Shown: positions 36,789 to 45,622 of the stretch, in pieces
Layout of the letters: each line of letters opens with the position of its first letter
Position numbering within the stretch: the first letter of the stretch is position 1
NCBI GenBank assembly: GCA_030612725.1
Contig: JAUWNJ010000012.1
Coordinates: 1 to 64,000 of the forward strand
Direction of reading: 5' to 3'
From: Planctomycetales bacterium
GTDB taxonomy: Bacteria; Planctomycetota; Phycisphaerae; SM23-33
Length of the DNA: 64,000 nt
Program-made: the position numbers and the translations under genes
Notes under the pieces: generated by a model
The model's database searches: none
Told to the model about the DNA's origin: nothing
The model's input: only the letters and a program-made list of their open reading frames with translations

Positions 36789-38132
36789 TCACAGCAACTT
36801 CTCCACCGCACCGACCAGGACGTCTTCCATATCCTCTGAAAACGTCGAAGTATATGGCAGGAACTTGTGCCAGTCGTACCTGATTTTGTCGCCGTCCTCG
36901 CGGCAACTGACGGCAGAGGGAAGATAGCCGATGTAGGCGTTGGAATAGGCGGAAACGAAAGGCGTGGGCTGGTCGTCACCACCGGCGATTTTCTTGATCC
37001 TCAAGCCGACCTCTACGAACAACTCGCCCGGCACTGCCACAAAGACCGCCTCATCCCCAAGCCGGAGCACCTGGACCTCGCCCGGCACAGACCTCATAAC
37101 GTCGCCGCTCTTCAGCGCCTTGAGCGTTTCTTCGGCCCAGATTACCCGGCGGTGCTGCCCCCAGTTGAATTGCTTTCCTTCTTTTTCATCTTTCTGCACT
37201 GCCTGGCGGAGTTCGGCGAGTTCGGCCTCGACCTGTTCGGCGCTCGGCGGATCTCGCAGCGGCAGTTCAATCTCCATCGAGGAGACCTTCAGGCCCTCGA
37301 CAGGCTGGGTCTGCAACTCTTCTGCGACCCTGACGGCTTCTGCGGCAAGGATCGTCCCGAACCGTCGCAGGTCCTCCCGGTCGCCGTATTTGAAGTTTGA
37401 GGCGTCTTCATTCAGGGAGGATATCTTGATATCGCCGCCTGCGCCTGCGGCGTACATTGCGATTACATCACCGTCGTACATCTTCTCGATGACGCTCCGC
37501 ATCATCCCGGGATAATCGCTTGAATAGCACCTGCTTCTACCGCCCAGCACGGAGGAGTGTGCGGCATAGCCGACCAGTATCGCCATCGGCTTGCCGGACT
37601 TGTCGTCCACCCTCAACACATCGACGGCGTGATCGACGGGGCCTTCGGGATTGGGCGCCCACCTTGCCCCGGCGGGTCCGTCGGGCGTGGGTATCCAGCG
37701 GTTGATGGCGATCTTCGCCTCACCGACACCCGCGCCGATCAGGGCCTCCTGCTTATTGTTGTCAGCCTCGCAGACCGCACCGGCAATTTTATCAACCAAT
37801 TCAGCCAGATAGGCTTCGCTTACCTGCTCGCTCAACCAACTGGTCGTCGGCGTGCCGGAGTGAGTATGCGAGGCGTTCAGCATCACATGAGCGCCTTTTA
37901 TCCCCGTCAGGTCTTCGACCCGCCGGCGTATCTTCTCAACAGTGTCTTCGCCGAAGATGCACACATCCGCCGTAACAATGGCTGCGCGCTCCGCCCCGTC
38001 GTCGAAGACGAGCGCTTGGGCGTAGAATTCATCTGCCACACCCAGCGAAACCGTCCTGCCCACGTAGATAATCCGTCCCACGGCGGGGGTAATGTTGGCC
38101 CTCGCCACACCTGCCTTGATGGAATTACTCAT
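36789..38132 (-). CDS. neutral/alkaline ceramidase-like protein
   Basis: The 447-residue product matches the N-terminal domain of the neutral/alkaline non-lysosomal ceramidase family. It starts with KAGVARANITPAVGR, has LNASHTHSGT (metal-ligand His pair) and VGYAAHSSVLGGRSRCYSSD with the serine region, and then AMYAAGAGGDI. True ceramidases are longer and secreted; this one lacks a signal peptide and the C-terminal immunoglobulin-like domain. Planctomycetota encode many short relatives of unknown substrate. AAAGGAG precedes the ATG. It converges with coaB. Confidence 0.85.
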   Translation of the reverse strand: MSNSIKAGVARANITPAVGRIIYVGRTVSLGVADEFYAQALVFDDGAERAAIVTADVCIFGEDTVEKIRRRVEDLTGIKGAHVMLNASHTHSGTPTTSWLSEQVSEAYLAELVDKIAGAVCEADNNKQEALIGAGVGEAKIAINRWIPTPDGPAGARWAPNPEGPVDHAVDVLRVDDKSGKPMAILVGYAAHSSVLGGRSRCYSSDYPGMMRSVIEKMYDGDVIAMYAAGAGGDIKISSLNEDASNFKYGDREDLRRFGTILAAEAVRVAEELQTQPVEGLKVSSMEIELPLRDPPSAEQVEAELAELRQAVQKDEKEGKQFNWGQHRRVIWAEETLKALKSGDVMRSVPGEVQVLRLGDEAVFVAVPGELFVEVGLRIKKIAGGDDQPTPFVSAYSNAYIGYLPSAVSCREDGDKIRYDWHKFLPYTSTFSEDMEDVLVGAVEKLL

Positions 38133-38487
38133 TTGTCCTGCTCCTTTCCTGACTCGTGTTCCTTACAGTCAAACCCGCATAACTTTCCAAACCGCGCATT
38201 CTATCCAACTGTTCCGGGGATTGAGCACGCAATTCGACTGTTTTGTTAAATTTTTTTACCCGATTATTCACGGTTATCGCCGACGATTGACACCGCAGTC
38301 GGTAGGCTGGGACGAAGTCCCACCTTCAATCTCAGCGGTGTCGGTGGAATATCCCGCTCCCTACCCTTCGGGTCTGAGCCTCTCTTCGAGCCTGAGCCTC
38401 AGAGCCGAAGGCAGGGTCGAAGACCGGTCACGGCCAGCAGCGAGTGGGAACGAGCGGGTACACAATTCACTGGCATCAGGACACCCA

Positions 38488-38570
38488 CCCAAAACCGACG
38501 GATAGCAATCCGTCGGTATATTTCCCCGTATTTCCAGAAACCGACGGATAGCAAGTCCGTCGGCTTTGGA
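38488..38570. repeat. two tandem CCGACGGATAGC hairpins
   Basis: AACCGACGGATAGCAATCCG with TCGG and AACCGACGGATAGCAAGTCC with GTCGG are copies about 47 bp apart, each able to fold CCGACGGA/TCCGTCGG. Confidence 0.75.
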
Positions 38571-38590
38571 TTATGCCTTGATCGCGCTGT

Positions 38591-38618
38591 GTTCGCATCT
38601 GCGCGCGCAAACGCGAAC
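38591..38618. repeat. near-palindrome with GCGCGC core (copy 1)
   Basis: GTTCGCATCTGCGCGCGCAA and ACGCGAAC form an almost perfect 28-bp palindrome. A perfect version is at 38700-38727. Confidence 0.75.
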
Positions 38619-38699
38619 GTAAAAATCGGGGGCACGAAAAATTCCAAAAAAACTTTTCCCAAGGCCACCAAGGACTTATGGCGTCGCTATCCGTTTTGT

Positions 38700-38727
38700 G
38701 TTCGCGTTTGCGCGCGCAAACGCGAAC
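38700..38727. repeat. perfect 28-bp palindrome with GCGCGC core (copy 2)
   Basis: GTTCGCGTTTGCGC reads the same on both strands over 28 bp (followed by GCGCAAACGCGAAC). The same TTTGCG/CGCAAA logic appears in the hairpin at 1-53. Confidence 0.85.
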
Positions 38728-38752
38728 GGAAAAGATAATGTAGAGGACAGAT

Positions 38753-38866
38753 AGGGACTTGGGACTAGGGACTTGGGACTAGGGAACAGAAAAACAGAGG
38801 AACAGAAGAAAAGAAAAACAGATGAACCAATCAACCAGTCAACTAATCAACTAATCAACCATCAAC
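38753..38866. repeat. composite short-period tandem repeat element (copy 2)
   Basis: Same layout as 4976-5102: 7-bp units GGGACTT/GGGACTA about four times, an A-rich spacer with AACAGAAAAACAG, then 8-bp units AACCAGTC/AACTAATC. Confidence 0.75.
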
Positions 38867-38979
38867 TTGGGCCGTTTAGGCAAGATGGGCGAAATAGGCA
38901 ATGGCGGATTTTTTAAAATGGGCGTAAAAATGACCTCAAAATACGCAAATCCATACAGGCCAAGGAGTTATGAATTTTG

Positions 38980-39089
38980 CAATTTTTCCCAATTGTTCCC
39001 ATTCGTTCCCAATCGTTCCGAATTGTTCCCAATTGTTCCGAATCGTTCCCAATCGTTCCGAATTGTTCCGAATTGTTCCGTTTCGTTCC
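38980..39089. repeat. 10-bp tandem repeat, 11 units
   Basis: Eleven units of the form (C/G)AAT(T/C)GTTCC run without interruption. Units alternate between T and C at position 5 and C and G at position 1, so the array is old or internally shuffled. The 10-bp period keeps all frames open. Confidence 0.9.
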
Positions 39090-39436
39090 ACAACGTGGTC
39101 CTCGCAGAGTCCTACGGACTACGGACTACGGACCGTTGGGTTCCCTGCCGGCAGACAAGCGTTCTGGTTCCGAAAGCGTTCCTCCGCGTCAGTGGAAACA
39201 AAGCCGACGGATATGTGGAGTGGTATGGATGTGTGCGACATTTTTTTCTGGCTTACTGTAAAGGACTGAATATCCGGCAGTTGGTGAGCAAAATGGCAGA
39301 TACTATTGCGGAATGGGCGTCAAACCGGTCCAAACTCTTCAAGAACCATGTTGCATACAAGACCAGAAAATCAGGTCGCTCACGTATGGACTGTTTTTAT
39401 CTTTTGTTCGTGTCGTTCATGGATTAAACTGATGTT

Positions 39437-40153
39437 GTGAAAATCCCCCTGACAAAATACGGTCTGCGTGAGATTGCCGGCGCCACAATCGTTTGCGGCG
39501 TTCTGTCGGCGGTGGCGGCGTGGTTGTTCTGGCCCGTAGTGATACTTCCTGCAGCGGTATGGATATATGTACTGTGTTTCTTCCGCGACCCCCAGCGAAG
39601 ACCGGATGAAGACAACGCCTTTATATCCTCCGCCGACGGTGTGGTCGTCGATATTACACCCGTCGGACCCGAAAGCCGGCTCGGGACAGACGGAGTGCGA
39701 ATCGGAATCTTTATGAGCATCTTCAACGTACATGTAAATCGCAGCCCATACGCCGGAACGGTAACGAAGATCGAACATAGTCCCGGCGGATACGCCGACG
39801 CACGAAAACCCGAAGCCTCCGAATTAAACGAATCGGCGACGATACATTTATCAATCACCGGCAGCGACGGTCAGGCGTTTCGTCTGGTTGTCCGTCAGAT
39901 TGCGGGGTTTATCGCCCGTCGGATTGTTACCGATCTGCGTATCGGACAGGAATTGAAGACGGCTGAACGGATCGGAATGGTCAAATTCGGCTCGCGCGTC
40001 GAGTTGATGATACCCCATGACATGATCGGCGAAGTCGCCGTTCAGGTCGGGCAGAGAGTCCAGGCTGGTCGGTCCGTTCTCGTTCGCCTTTCCCACAAGG
40101 ACAGGCCCCGCGACTCGCTGCGGGACAGGCCTGCGCAGGAGAAGCAAGAGTGA
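39437..40153 (+). CDS. psd: phosphatidylserine decarboxylase proenzyme
   Basis: The enzyme makes phosphatidylethanolamine from phosphatidylserine; the proenzyme cleaves itself to form a pyruvoyl group. The 238-residue product is of the short, archaeal/group II-like type. It has an N-terminal hydrophobic pair (GATIVCGVLSAVAAWLFWPV), ISSADGVVVDI, FMSIFNVHVNRSPYAG with the conserved VHxNR..y.G, and KFGSRVELMIP with the cleavage Gly-Ser. The start is GTG at 39437. Its end overlaps the start of pssA by 4 bp, so the two consecutive steps of the pathway are translationally coupled. Confidence 0.94.
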   Translation: MKIPLTKYGLREIAGATIVCGVLSAVAAWLFWPVVILPAAVWIYVLCFFRDPQRRPDEDNAFISSADGVVVDITPVGPESRLGTDGVRIGIFMSIFNVHVNRSPYAGTVTKIEHSPGGYADARKPEASELNESATIHLSITGSDGQAFRLVVRQIAGFIARRIVTDLRIGQELKTAERIGMVKFGSRVELMIPHDMIGEVAVQVGQRVQAGRSVLVRLSHKDRPRDSLRDRPAQEKQE

Positions 40154-41043
40154 CCGACCAGAGAGACAAAGAATCCGCCGGTGTCGAATTGTCCGAGGCC
40201 AAACCGCTGCACAAAACGGTCCTTCGCAGCATCTCCGCCTTGCCTTCGCTGGTAACATTGATGAACGGCACTTCCGGGTTCCTCTCCATCCATTACGCCA
40301 CAAAGGCCGGTCTCGGTAATGCCGAAGGGCTTGCAAACCTCACGATAGCGGCATGGCTTATTTTCGCGGCATTGCTGTTCGACGCACTTGACGGGCGTGT
40401 TGCCAGGATGACCCGCCAGGCGTCCGACTTCGGAGCCATGCTTGACAGTCTGTGCGATATTATCAGTTTCGGCGTAGCCCCGGCGATCCTGATGGTCCAT
40501 GCCGTCGCAATGACAAAGCAGATTCCCGATTTTGAAATTTTCGCGCCGCAGGCGTCATTGCTCGGAAAGGCGGTGATGGTCATCGCTATTATCTACCTTT
40601 GCTGCGCTATCCTCCGCCTGGCAAAGTTCACTGTCGAGAACGCCCACGACTTGCTGCATCACATGTACTTTCAGGGTCTGCCCTCGCCGGCAGCGGCTGT
40701 GCTCGTCGCGGCGACGGTGCTGCTGTTCGGACATATCCAAAACGTCGAAGAAGGTCTCAAGTCGGCGAGGTGGCTGAACATCACCGTAGGTGCAGCCTTA
40801 CCGGCGGTAACATTCGCAGCGGCAATTCTGATGGTTTCGCGATTTCGATATACGCACGTGGTCAACCGTTTCGTCCTGGGACGAAAACCCTTCAGCCACG
40901 TCGTTATGGGTGTTATGGCGATAATCGCGGGACTGGTATTCAGGCAATTCGCCCTCCCACTGGCAGCAATCGCCTACACCGTAAGTGGACCAGTTCAGTT
41001 TCTATGGAAAAGAATTCACAAGTCAGACATCGCCGGCAATTAA
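40150..41043 (+). CDS. pssA: CDP-diacylglycerol-serine O-phosphatidyltransferase
   Basis: This integral membrane enzyme makes phosphatidylserine from CDP-diacylglycerol and serine, the substrate for the psd product just upstream. The 297-residue product carries the CDP-alcohol phosphotransferase signature in DALDGRVARMTRQASDFGAM then LDSLCDIISFG (DG..AR...G...D...D). Several further hydrophobic helices follow. It begins within the end of psd (ATGA-type overlap, here GTGA). It is followed by a palindromic element. Confidence 0.94.
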   Translation: MTDQRDKESAGVELSEAKPLHKTVLRSISALPSLVTLMNGTSGFLSIHYATKAGLGNAEGLANLTIAAWLIFAALLFDALDGRVARMTRQASDFGAMLDSLCDIISFGVAPAILMVHAVAMTKQIPDFEIFAPQASLLGKAVMVIAIIYLCCAILRLAKFTVENAHDLLHHMYFQGLPSPAAAVLVAATVLLFGHIQNVEEGLKSARWLNITVGAALPAVTFAAAILMVSRFRYTHVVNRFVLGRKPFSHVVMGVMAIIAGLVFRQFALPLAAIAYTVSGPVQFLWKRIHKSDIAGN

Positions 41044-41063
41044 TTAATGCGCTGTCGGGAGAT

Positions 41064-41140
41064 AAACGAGCCGTGACCGCGAGGAAGCGGACAGGACGAT
41101 GTGAAAGTCTTAATGACCGCTCCCTTGCGGTCGCGGCTCG
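41064..41140. repeat. dispersed palindromic element (copy 2)
   Basis: AACGAGCCGTGACCGCGAGG at the left and TTGCGGTCGCGGCTCG at the right, with AAAGTCTTAATGACCGCT inside, match the element at 7781-7857. It lies between the convergent pssA and thymidylate-synthase-like genes. Confidence 0.8.
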
Positions 41141-41185
41141 CAGGTCGTTTACCATGCGGAGCGCATTAATAAAATGTCGGTGATG

Positions 41186-42016
41186 TTATCCCTCTGTCAA
41201 TTCTGCTTTGCGTTTTTCGATAATCGCCTTTTTATCGGCGGGCATGTCGGCTTCCGCCAGCAGCGTATTGCAACCTTCGATGAAGAAATCTCGCGCGAAT
41301 TCGGTCGAGAAAGTGTTCTCTTCGGGACTTCGAGCGCCGGCCATTTTCAGAAATCCTTCGAACTCGTCGAAGTACGACCCGTAGATGTGGAACGAATCGG
41401 CGATGTGGATGTATTCGCCCGGCTTGACGCCGATTTGCCTTGCCATTTCCCGCTGCAATTCCGTAAAGGCGTACATGTTCATAAAGGCGGCTTTGAATGC
41501 GTCGTTGGAGCGGATGTGGATGTTCATGTGGAGTTTCCCGTCGGCGATGCGGAACCAAAGCCTCTGAAGGCAGGCGGGATCGGAGATATTCGTATCGTTC
41601 CACACCTGCCAGGTAACTGCCTGCGCCCGGCGGGTGTAGGGAACCTGCTTCAATTTCTCAACGGCAGCGGCTATCTGGTCGAAAACACCCACCGAGGGCA
41701 CGGCGTATTCAAACAGCCTCTCATGGTAGGTATATTCCCACTTTCCGGCGGCGGGGTCTATCCAGTGATTGTGCGCGCCGTAGAGCACTTCGGCGCGGTA
41801 TTTTTCCAGGTCTTCCAGCCCGCCGGGGAAGGCACGGTGTATTCTCGGCTCGGCGAAGGGGTCGGTAACGTGAATTATGGCGGTTATGTCCCTGCTGTTG
41901 GGGTCGCTGGACTTGTCATATTCGGTGGGAAAACTTTCGCCGTCGGTCCAGCATGCGATAACGGCCCGTTCCCAGGCCATAGGCAAAGTAGGTTCGACGA
42001 TATGGATTGATTTCAC
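41186..42016 (-). CDS. thymidylate synthase-like protein
   Basis: The 276-residue product looks like a divergent member of the thymidylate synthase/dCMP hydroxymethylase fold. Supporting parts are TWQVWNDTNISDPACLQRLW with a Cys at the expected catalytic position (P.C), MNIHIRSNDAFKAAFMNMYA (the usual RS.D...g..fN...y), and IGVKPGEYIHIADSFHIYGS (the GE..H...D.H.Y). Whether it methylates dUMP or another nucleotide is uncertain; the N-terminal third is unlike classical ThyA. The start is GTG with a perfect AAGGAGG upstream. It is transcribed alone. Confidence 0.78.
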   Translation of the reverse strand: MKSIHIVEPTLPMAWERAVIACWTDGESFPTEYDKSSDPNSRDITAIIHVTDPFAEPRIHRAFPGGLEDLEKYRAEVLYGAHNHWIDPAAGKWEYTYHERLFEYAVPSVGVFDQIAAAVEKLKQVPYTRRAQAVTWQVWNDTNISDPACLQRLWFRIADGKLHMNIHIRSNDAFKAAFMNMYAFTELQREMARQIGVKPGEYIHIADSFHIYGSYFDEFEGFLKMAGARSPEENTFSTEFARDFFIEGCNTLLAEADMPADKKAIIEKRKAELTEG

Positions 42017-42097
42017 TAGTTGCCTCCTTGCAATAATCGGACGTAGGCTATGGTCTTGTAGGACCTTTGGGATGCCTTTTCAATTGAAAACTGAAAA

Positions 42098-45000
42098 TCA
42101 TTTTGCATCAAGGACACGCCGAACGGTTCTGGTAAGTTGCGCCGACGTGAACGGCTTGGCCAGAAAATTCACGCCTTTATGCAGGACGCCGTGGTGTGAG
42201 ATAGCGTTGTCCGTGTACCCTGATACGAAGAGCACTTTGATGTCCGGATGCTCTACCCGTATCTGGTCGGACAATTCTTTCCCGCTCATGTGAGGCATAA
42301 CGACATCGGTTACGAGCAGATGAATTTTCCCTTCGTTGGTCGCTGCGTTTATGGCCTCTCTACCGTCGGAAGCGACCAGGACGGTATAACCGGTTTCGCG
42401 AAGGATACGACAGAGAAGGTCGCGCACCAATGGTTCGTCCTCCGCCACCAGTATAATTTCTGTCCCCCGCCCGGACTGATCCGGCCCGGGCTCAGCGGTG
42501 GTTGATTTGATCGGTTTTTTGGCTCGCGGGAGGTACGTCCGGAACGTGCTTCCCTGTCCCGGCGTGCTTTCGACTTCAATATGCCCGCCGCTTTGCTTGA
42601 TAATTCCGTAAATGGTCGATAGTCCCAACCCGCTGCTTTTATCGGATTGTTTCGTGCTGAAGAACGGCTCGAAAACGTGGGACATTATCTCTTCGCTCAT
42701 TCCCGCACCGGTATCGCTGACAACCAGCATGACATATTCGCCGGGAGTAACTTCCGTATGCCGGACGGCGTATTCTTCATCGAGTACGATATTAGCGGTT
42801 GCGATCGTGAGTTTCCCGCCGCCGAGCATCGCTTCGCGCGCGTTGACGGCGAGGTTGAGAATGACCTGCTCTTCAATCTGCCGGGGGTCAGCCTTTACAT
42901 GCCAGAGGTCTTCGCCTGGCTTTGTTACCAGTTCGATGTCTTCGCCGATTATTCTTTGCAGCATCGAATCTGTATCCGCGAGGATCTCGTTCAGGTCCAG
43001 CACTTCCGGCCTGATGGCTTGTCTGCGTCCGAAGGCAAGGAGTTGTCTGGTCAGTGCCGCTGCTCGTTTTGAGGCGGTGCGGATACGCTTCACGTCATCG
43101 CGATTCCGGTCGTCGGCGTCCATGTCTTTGAGCAGTAAATCGGCGTATCCCTGAATAATGGCGAGCATGTTGTTGAAATCGTGGGCTATTCCACCGGCCA
43201 AGCGTCCGATTGCCTCCATCTTGACGGCCTGGCGAAGTTGCGCTTCGAGTTCAGTCTTTCCTTCTTCAGCCCGCACGCGAGCAATAACGCCGCCGATCTG
43301 GGCGGCAATACCCTCAAGTAAATCGCGGGTACTGTCGGGGATCGCGTCGTGTGTGTGAGAGGCGAGATTGAGAACAGCGATGATTTTCCCCTCGTATTTC
43401 ACAGGGATAGTCGCAAAGGCATGCAAAGACTCCTGCTTATGAGTCTCATCTACGGAAGGGAAGAGTTTTGGATAGAACCCGTAGAGCGGTTCTCCTTTCA
43501 TCACAAGGCGGGTCTGGGGAGAATCAGCGCCGTAGTGGGAAGCATTCTCCACAAACTGTTGGGATAATCCCTTATATGAAACCAGTTCCAAATCGCCGGT
43601 GCGGTCGTCCACGAGGTACACGCCGCCGCAGTCGATTGACTCCATTCGGAAAATGGTTTCCAGCAACCGGTCCACAGACTCCGCCAGGTCGCTCGTCATG
43701 CTGAGGTCAATGGCAAGATCGTGCTGAATACGCCGGACCCGTTCGGCGTGCCTGCGAGCGGTAATATCGCGTGCGATTCCGCAAAGCCCGATAATCTCGC
43801 CGGAACTGTCGCGCATCGGCGCCTTGATGACATGAAATGTGTACGGCGATCCATGCACCGGCTTGGTGTCTTCTTCTTCTACGATTTCACCGGCAAGGAC
43901 GCGGGAATCCGTTTCGGCAACGTGCTGCCCGGCTTCTTTCCCGAAAAGTTCCGCATCACTCTTTCCGATTAGTTTCGATTCCGGGAGACCGAAAAGCCCT
44001 TCCATGGCTGGATTGACCTGAACGTATCTCAACTCGCGGTCCTTGATGAAAATGGAGTCCTGGGCCGTCTCGAAAATTGCCCGGAAGCGTTCCTCACTTT
44101 TTCTCAGATATTCCTCCGCCCGCTTACGTTTTGTGATGTCCTGCCCCTGTGCGACGGTGGCGACCAGCGTTTTCCCGTCCCCGGAATAGATATTAGCGGA
44201 GTTCCACAACCCAACGCGTACCTGACCGTCTTTGTGGAGAATGGGAATTTCAACGTTATCCCAGAATTGCCCATTTGCAGTGCTTTCGATTTTCCGGAGC
44301 GATTCAGAACGACTTTCAGAAGGGAACAACGCATCCAGGGAACCTTCGAGCATCTCGGCCTCATGCCGCCCGCTCATCTGTTCAAAGGCTTTGTTGAAGA
44401 TGGTTATCTTCCTGTCCGGGTCCCAGACGATGATGGGGGCATTGGCGTATTTGATTAACCTGCTCAGATAATCGCTGGTTTCTTTCAGTTCCCTGGTGCG
44501 AATTTGTACCTGGTGCGCCAACCGGCGCGACCACCGCCGGGAAATCGCCAGAAGCAAAACTCCCCCCGCTACCAGAACCAGGATGACAAAGCTCAGCATG
44601 TAGAGTTCGAAACGTTTGTTCGCGCGAATGACTTCTTCAACTTCACTGACAGGGGCGCACACAGCCACCGACCAGACCTTGTTGTCAACGCGAACGGGCG
44701 TATAGGCGACGAGTTTTCCAATTTCCCCGGTCTCGTCCTTGTGCCATCCTGAAGAATAACGCCCAAGACCCTCCTCGCCTGCCAGCATCTTCCGCTGTAT
44801 TTCACCGATGGTATGGTAGAGAATCTCGGGGTCCTTCTCGGTCCGAACTTGAAAAGCGTTGCGCCCGACGAAATCCTTTTCGTAATGCGCCAGAAAAACG
44901 CCCTTGTCGTCCAGAAACCAGGCGTAACCGGTCTTGCCCGATGTGATGGGACGGATAAGGTTTTGGGCAATCATGCGCGGATCGAGTGAGCCGACAAGAA

Positions 45001-45622
45001 CTCCGCAAAACCTGTCCGGGTCCGGCTTGATTGGACTGGGCTGTGTCGTAGTAACGCCGGTCCCATCTACCCCTTTGATCGTTTCGGTTCCGGGTGTCGA
45101 ATAGATCGCAACGGCAACTCTTATCCGGTCCTCGCCCCGCTCGTTGGCAACCACGTGAACGCCGACGTGTCCGTCTTTTGCAGCTTCCCGAAAGAAGATC
45201 TCCTTGCTGTAATTCCTGCCGATTAATTCCTGCCGCCAGTCATGGTTGGGGTAAATGAGTCGCAGCACACCGTCTTTGTCCAACAGTCTCAGAGAGGTTC
45301 TCGGGGGGAACCCCCAATATACATGCTCCATGCACCGCATGCACTTGAGATCCATTTGCTGGAATTGGGGCATTCTTGCCATCGACTGCAATCCGACGCT
45401 CAATTCCTTAAAATATGATTCGATTCCCCTGGCTGCCGATTGGGCGAGTATCAACTGCTGCCGATTGAATTGTTCCGTGGCAATCCTTTTCGTCTCGCGG
45501 AAAGTCCGATTACCGAGAAAAATCGTCATCGCGACCACAGCGGCTGTGGCGACAACAATAAGAACTTGCAGCCAAACCAGCGGACGTTTACCGCTCGCAG
45601 GCGAAACCAAGTCGTTCTTCAT
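42098..45622 (-). CDS. hybrid sensor histidine kinase (Cache-PAS-PAS-GAF-HisKA-HATPase-REC)
   Basis: A membrane sensor kinase of 1174 residues. After a first membrane helix (VLIVVATAAVVAMTIFLG) comes a periplasmic Cache-like sensor to about residue 300. A second helix (LYMLSFVILVLVAGGVLLL) leads to two PAS domains (one around SRLIKYANAPIIVWDPDRKI, one around RFRAIFETAQDSIF) and a GAF domain. The kinase core has the phosphoacceptor H in GGIAHDFNNMLAIIQGYADL, the N box LNLAVNAREAM and SDTGAGMSEEI. A C-terminal receiver domain has its phosphorylatable Asp in LLVTDVVMPHMSGKEL. No separate response regulator is nearby. The start is the ATG overlapping the stop of the nucleotidyltransferase gene; the frame extends 26 codons further. 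Confidence 0.94.
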   Translation of the reverse strand: MKNDLVSPASGKRPLVWLQVLIVVATAAVVAMTIFLGNRTFRETKRIATEQFNRQQLILAQSAARGIESYFKELSVGLQSMARMPQFQQMDLKCMRCMEHVYWGFPPRTSLRLLDKDGVLRLIYPNHDWRQELIGRNYSKEIFFREAAKDGHVGVHVVANERGEDRIRVAVAIYSTPGTETIKGVDGTGVTTTQPSPIKPDPDRFCGVLVGSLDPRMIAQNLIRPITSGKTGYAWFLDDKGVFLAHYEKDFVGRNAFQVRTEKDPEILYHTIGEIQRKMLAGEEGLGRYSSGWHKDETGEIGKLVAYTPVRVDNKVWSVAVCAPVSEVEEVIRANKRFELYMLSFVILVLVAGGVLLLAISRRWSRRLAHQVQIRTRELKETSDYLSRLIKYANAPIIVWDPDRKITIFNKAFEQMSGRHEAEMLEGSLDALFPSESRSESLRKIESTANGQFWDNVEIPILHKDGQVRVGLWNSANIYSGDGKTLVATVAQGQDITKRKRAEEYLRKSEERFRAIFETAQDSIFIKDRELRYVQVNPAMEGLFGLPESKLIGKSDAELFGKEAGQHVAETDSRVLAGEIVEEEDTKPVHGSPYTFHVIKAPMRDSSGEIIGLCGIARDITARRHAERVRRIQHDLAIDLSMTSDLAESVDRLLETIFRMESIDCGGVYLVDDRTGDLELVSYKGLSQQFVENASHYGADSPQTRLVMKGEPLYGFYPKLFPSVDETHKQESLHAFATIPVKYEGKIIAVLNLASHTHDAIPDSTRDLLEGIAAQIGGVIARVRAEEGKTELEAQLRQAVKMEAIGRLAGGIAHDFNNMLAIIQGYADLLLKDMDADDRNRDDVKRIRTASKRAAALTRQLLAFGRRQAIRPEVLDLNEILADTDSMLQRIIGEDIELVTKPGEDLWHVKADPRQIEEQVILNLAVNAREAMLGGGKLTIATANIVLDEEYAVRHTEVTPGEYVMLVVSDTGAGMSEEIMSHVFEPFFSTKQSDKSSGLGLSTIYGIIKQSGGHIEVESTPGQGSTFRTYLPRAKKPIKSTTAEPGPDQSGRGTEIILVAEDEPLVRDLLCRILRETGYTVLVASDGREAINAATNEGKIHLLVTDVVMPHMSGKELSDQIRVEHPDIKVLFVSGYTDNAISHHGVLHKGVNFLAKPFTSAQLTRTVRRVLDAK

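Larger units (their letters stand above)
38133..39436. other. repeat-rich region without a credible gene
   Basis: About 1.3 kb between divergent genes. In order it holds: a truncated GTAGGCTGGGACGAAGTCCC palindrome (38301-38333), a pair of CCGACGGATAGC..TCCGTCGG hairpins (38488-38570), two GCGCGC-centred palindromes (38591, 38700), a composite tandem element (38753-38866) and a 10-bp tandem repeat (38980-39089). Open frames across the 10-bp repeat are translations of the repeat in all three phases. I see nothing recognisable in 39200-39430. Confidence 0.7.

Noticed and set aside
38867-39427. A 186-codon frame across the 10-bp tandem repeat and beyond
   Set aside because: The protein is dominated by repeat translation (VPNRS, VPNCS) and the other phases are also open, as expected for a 10-bp period. 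No family or ribosome binding site supports it.
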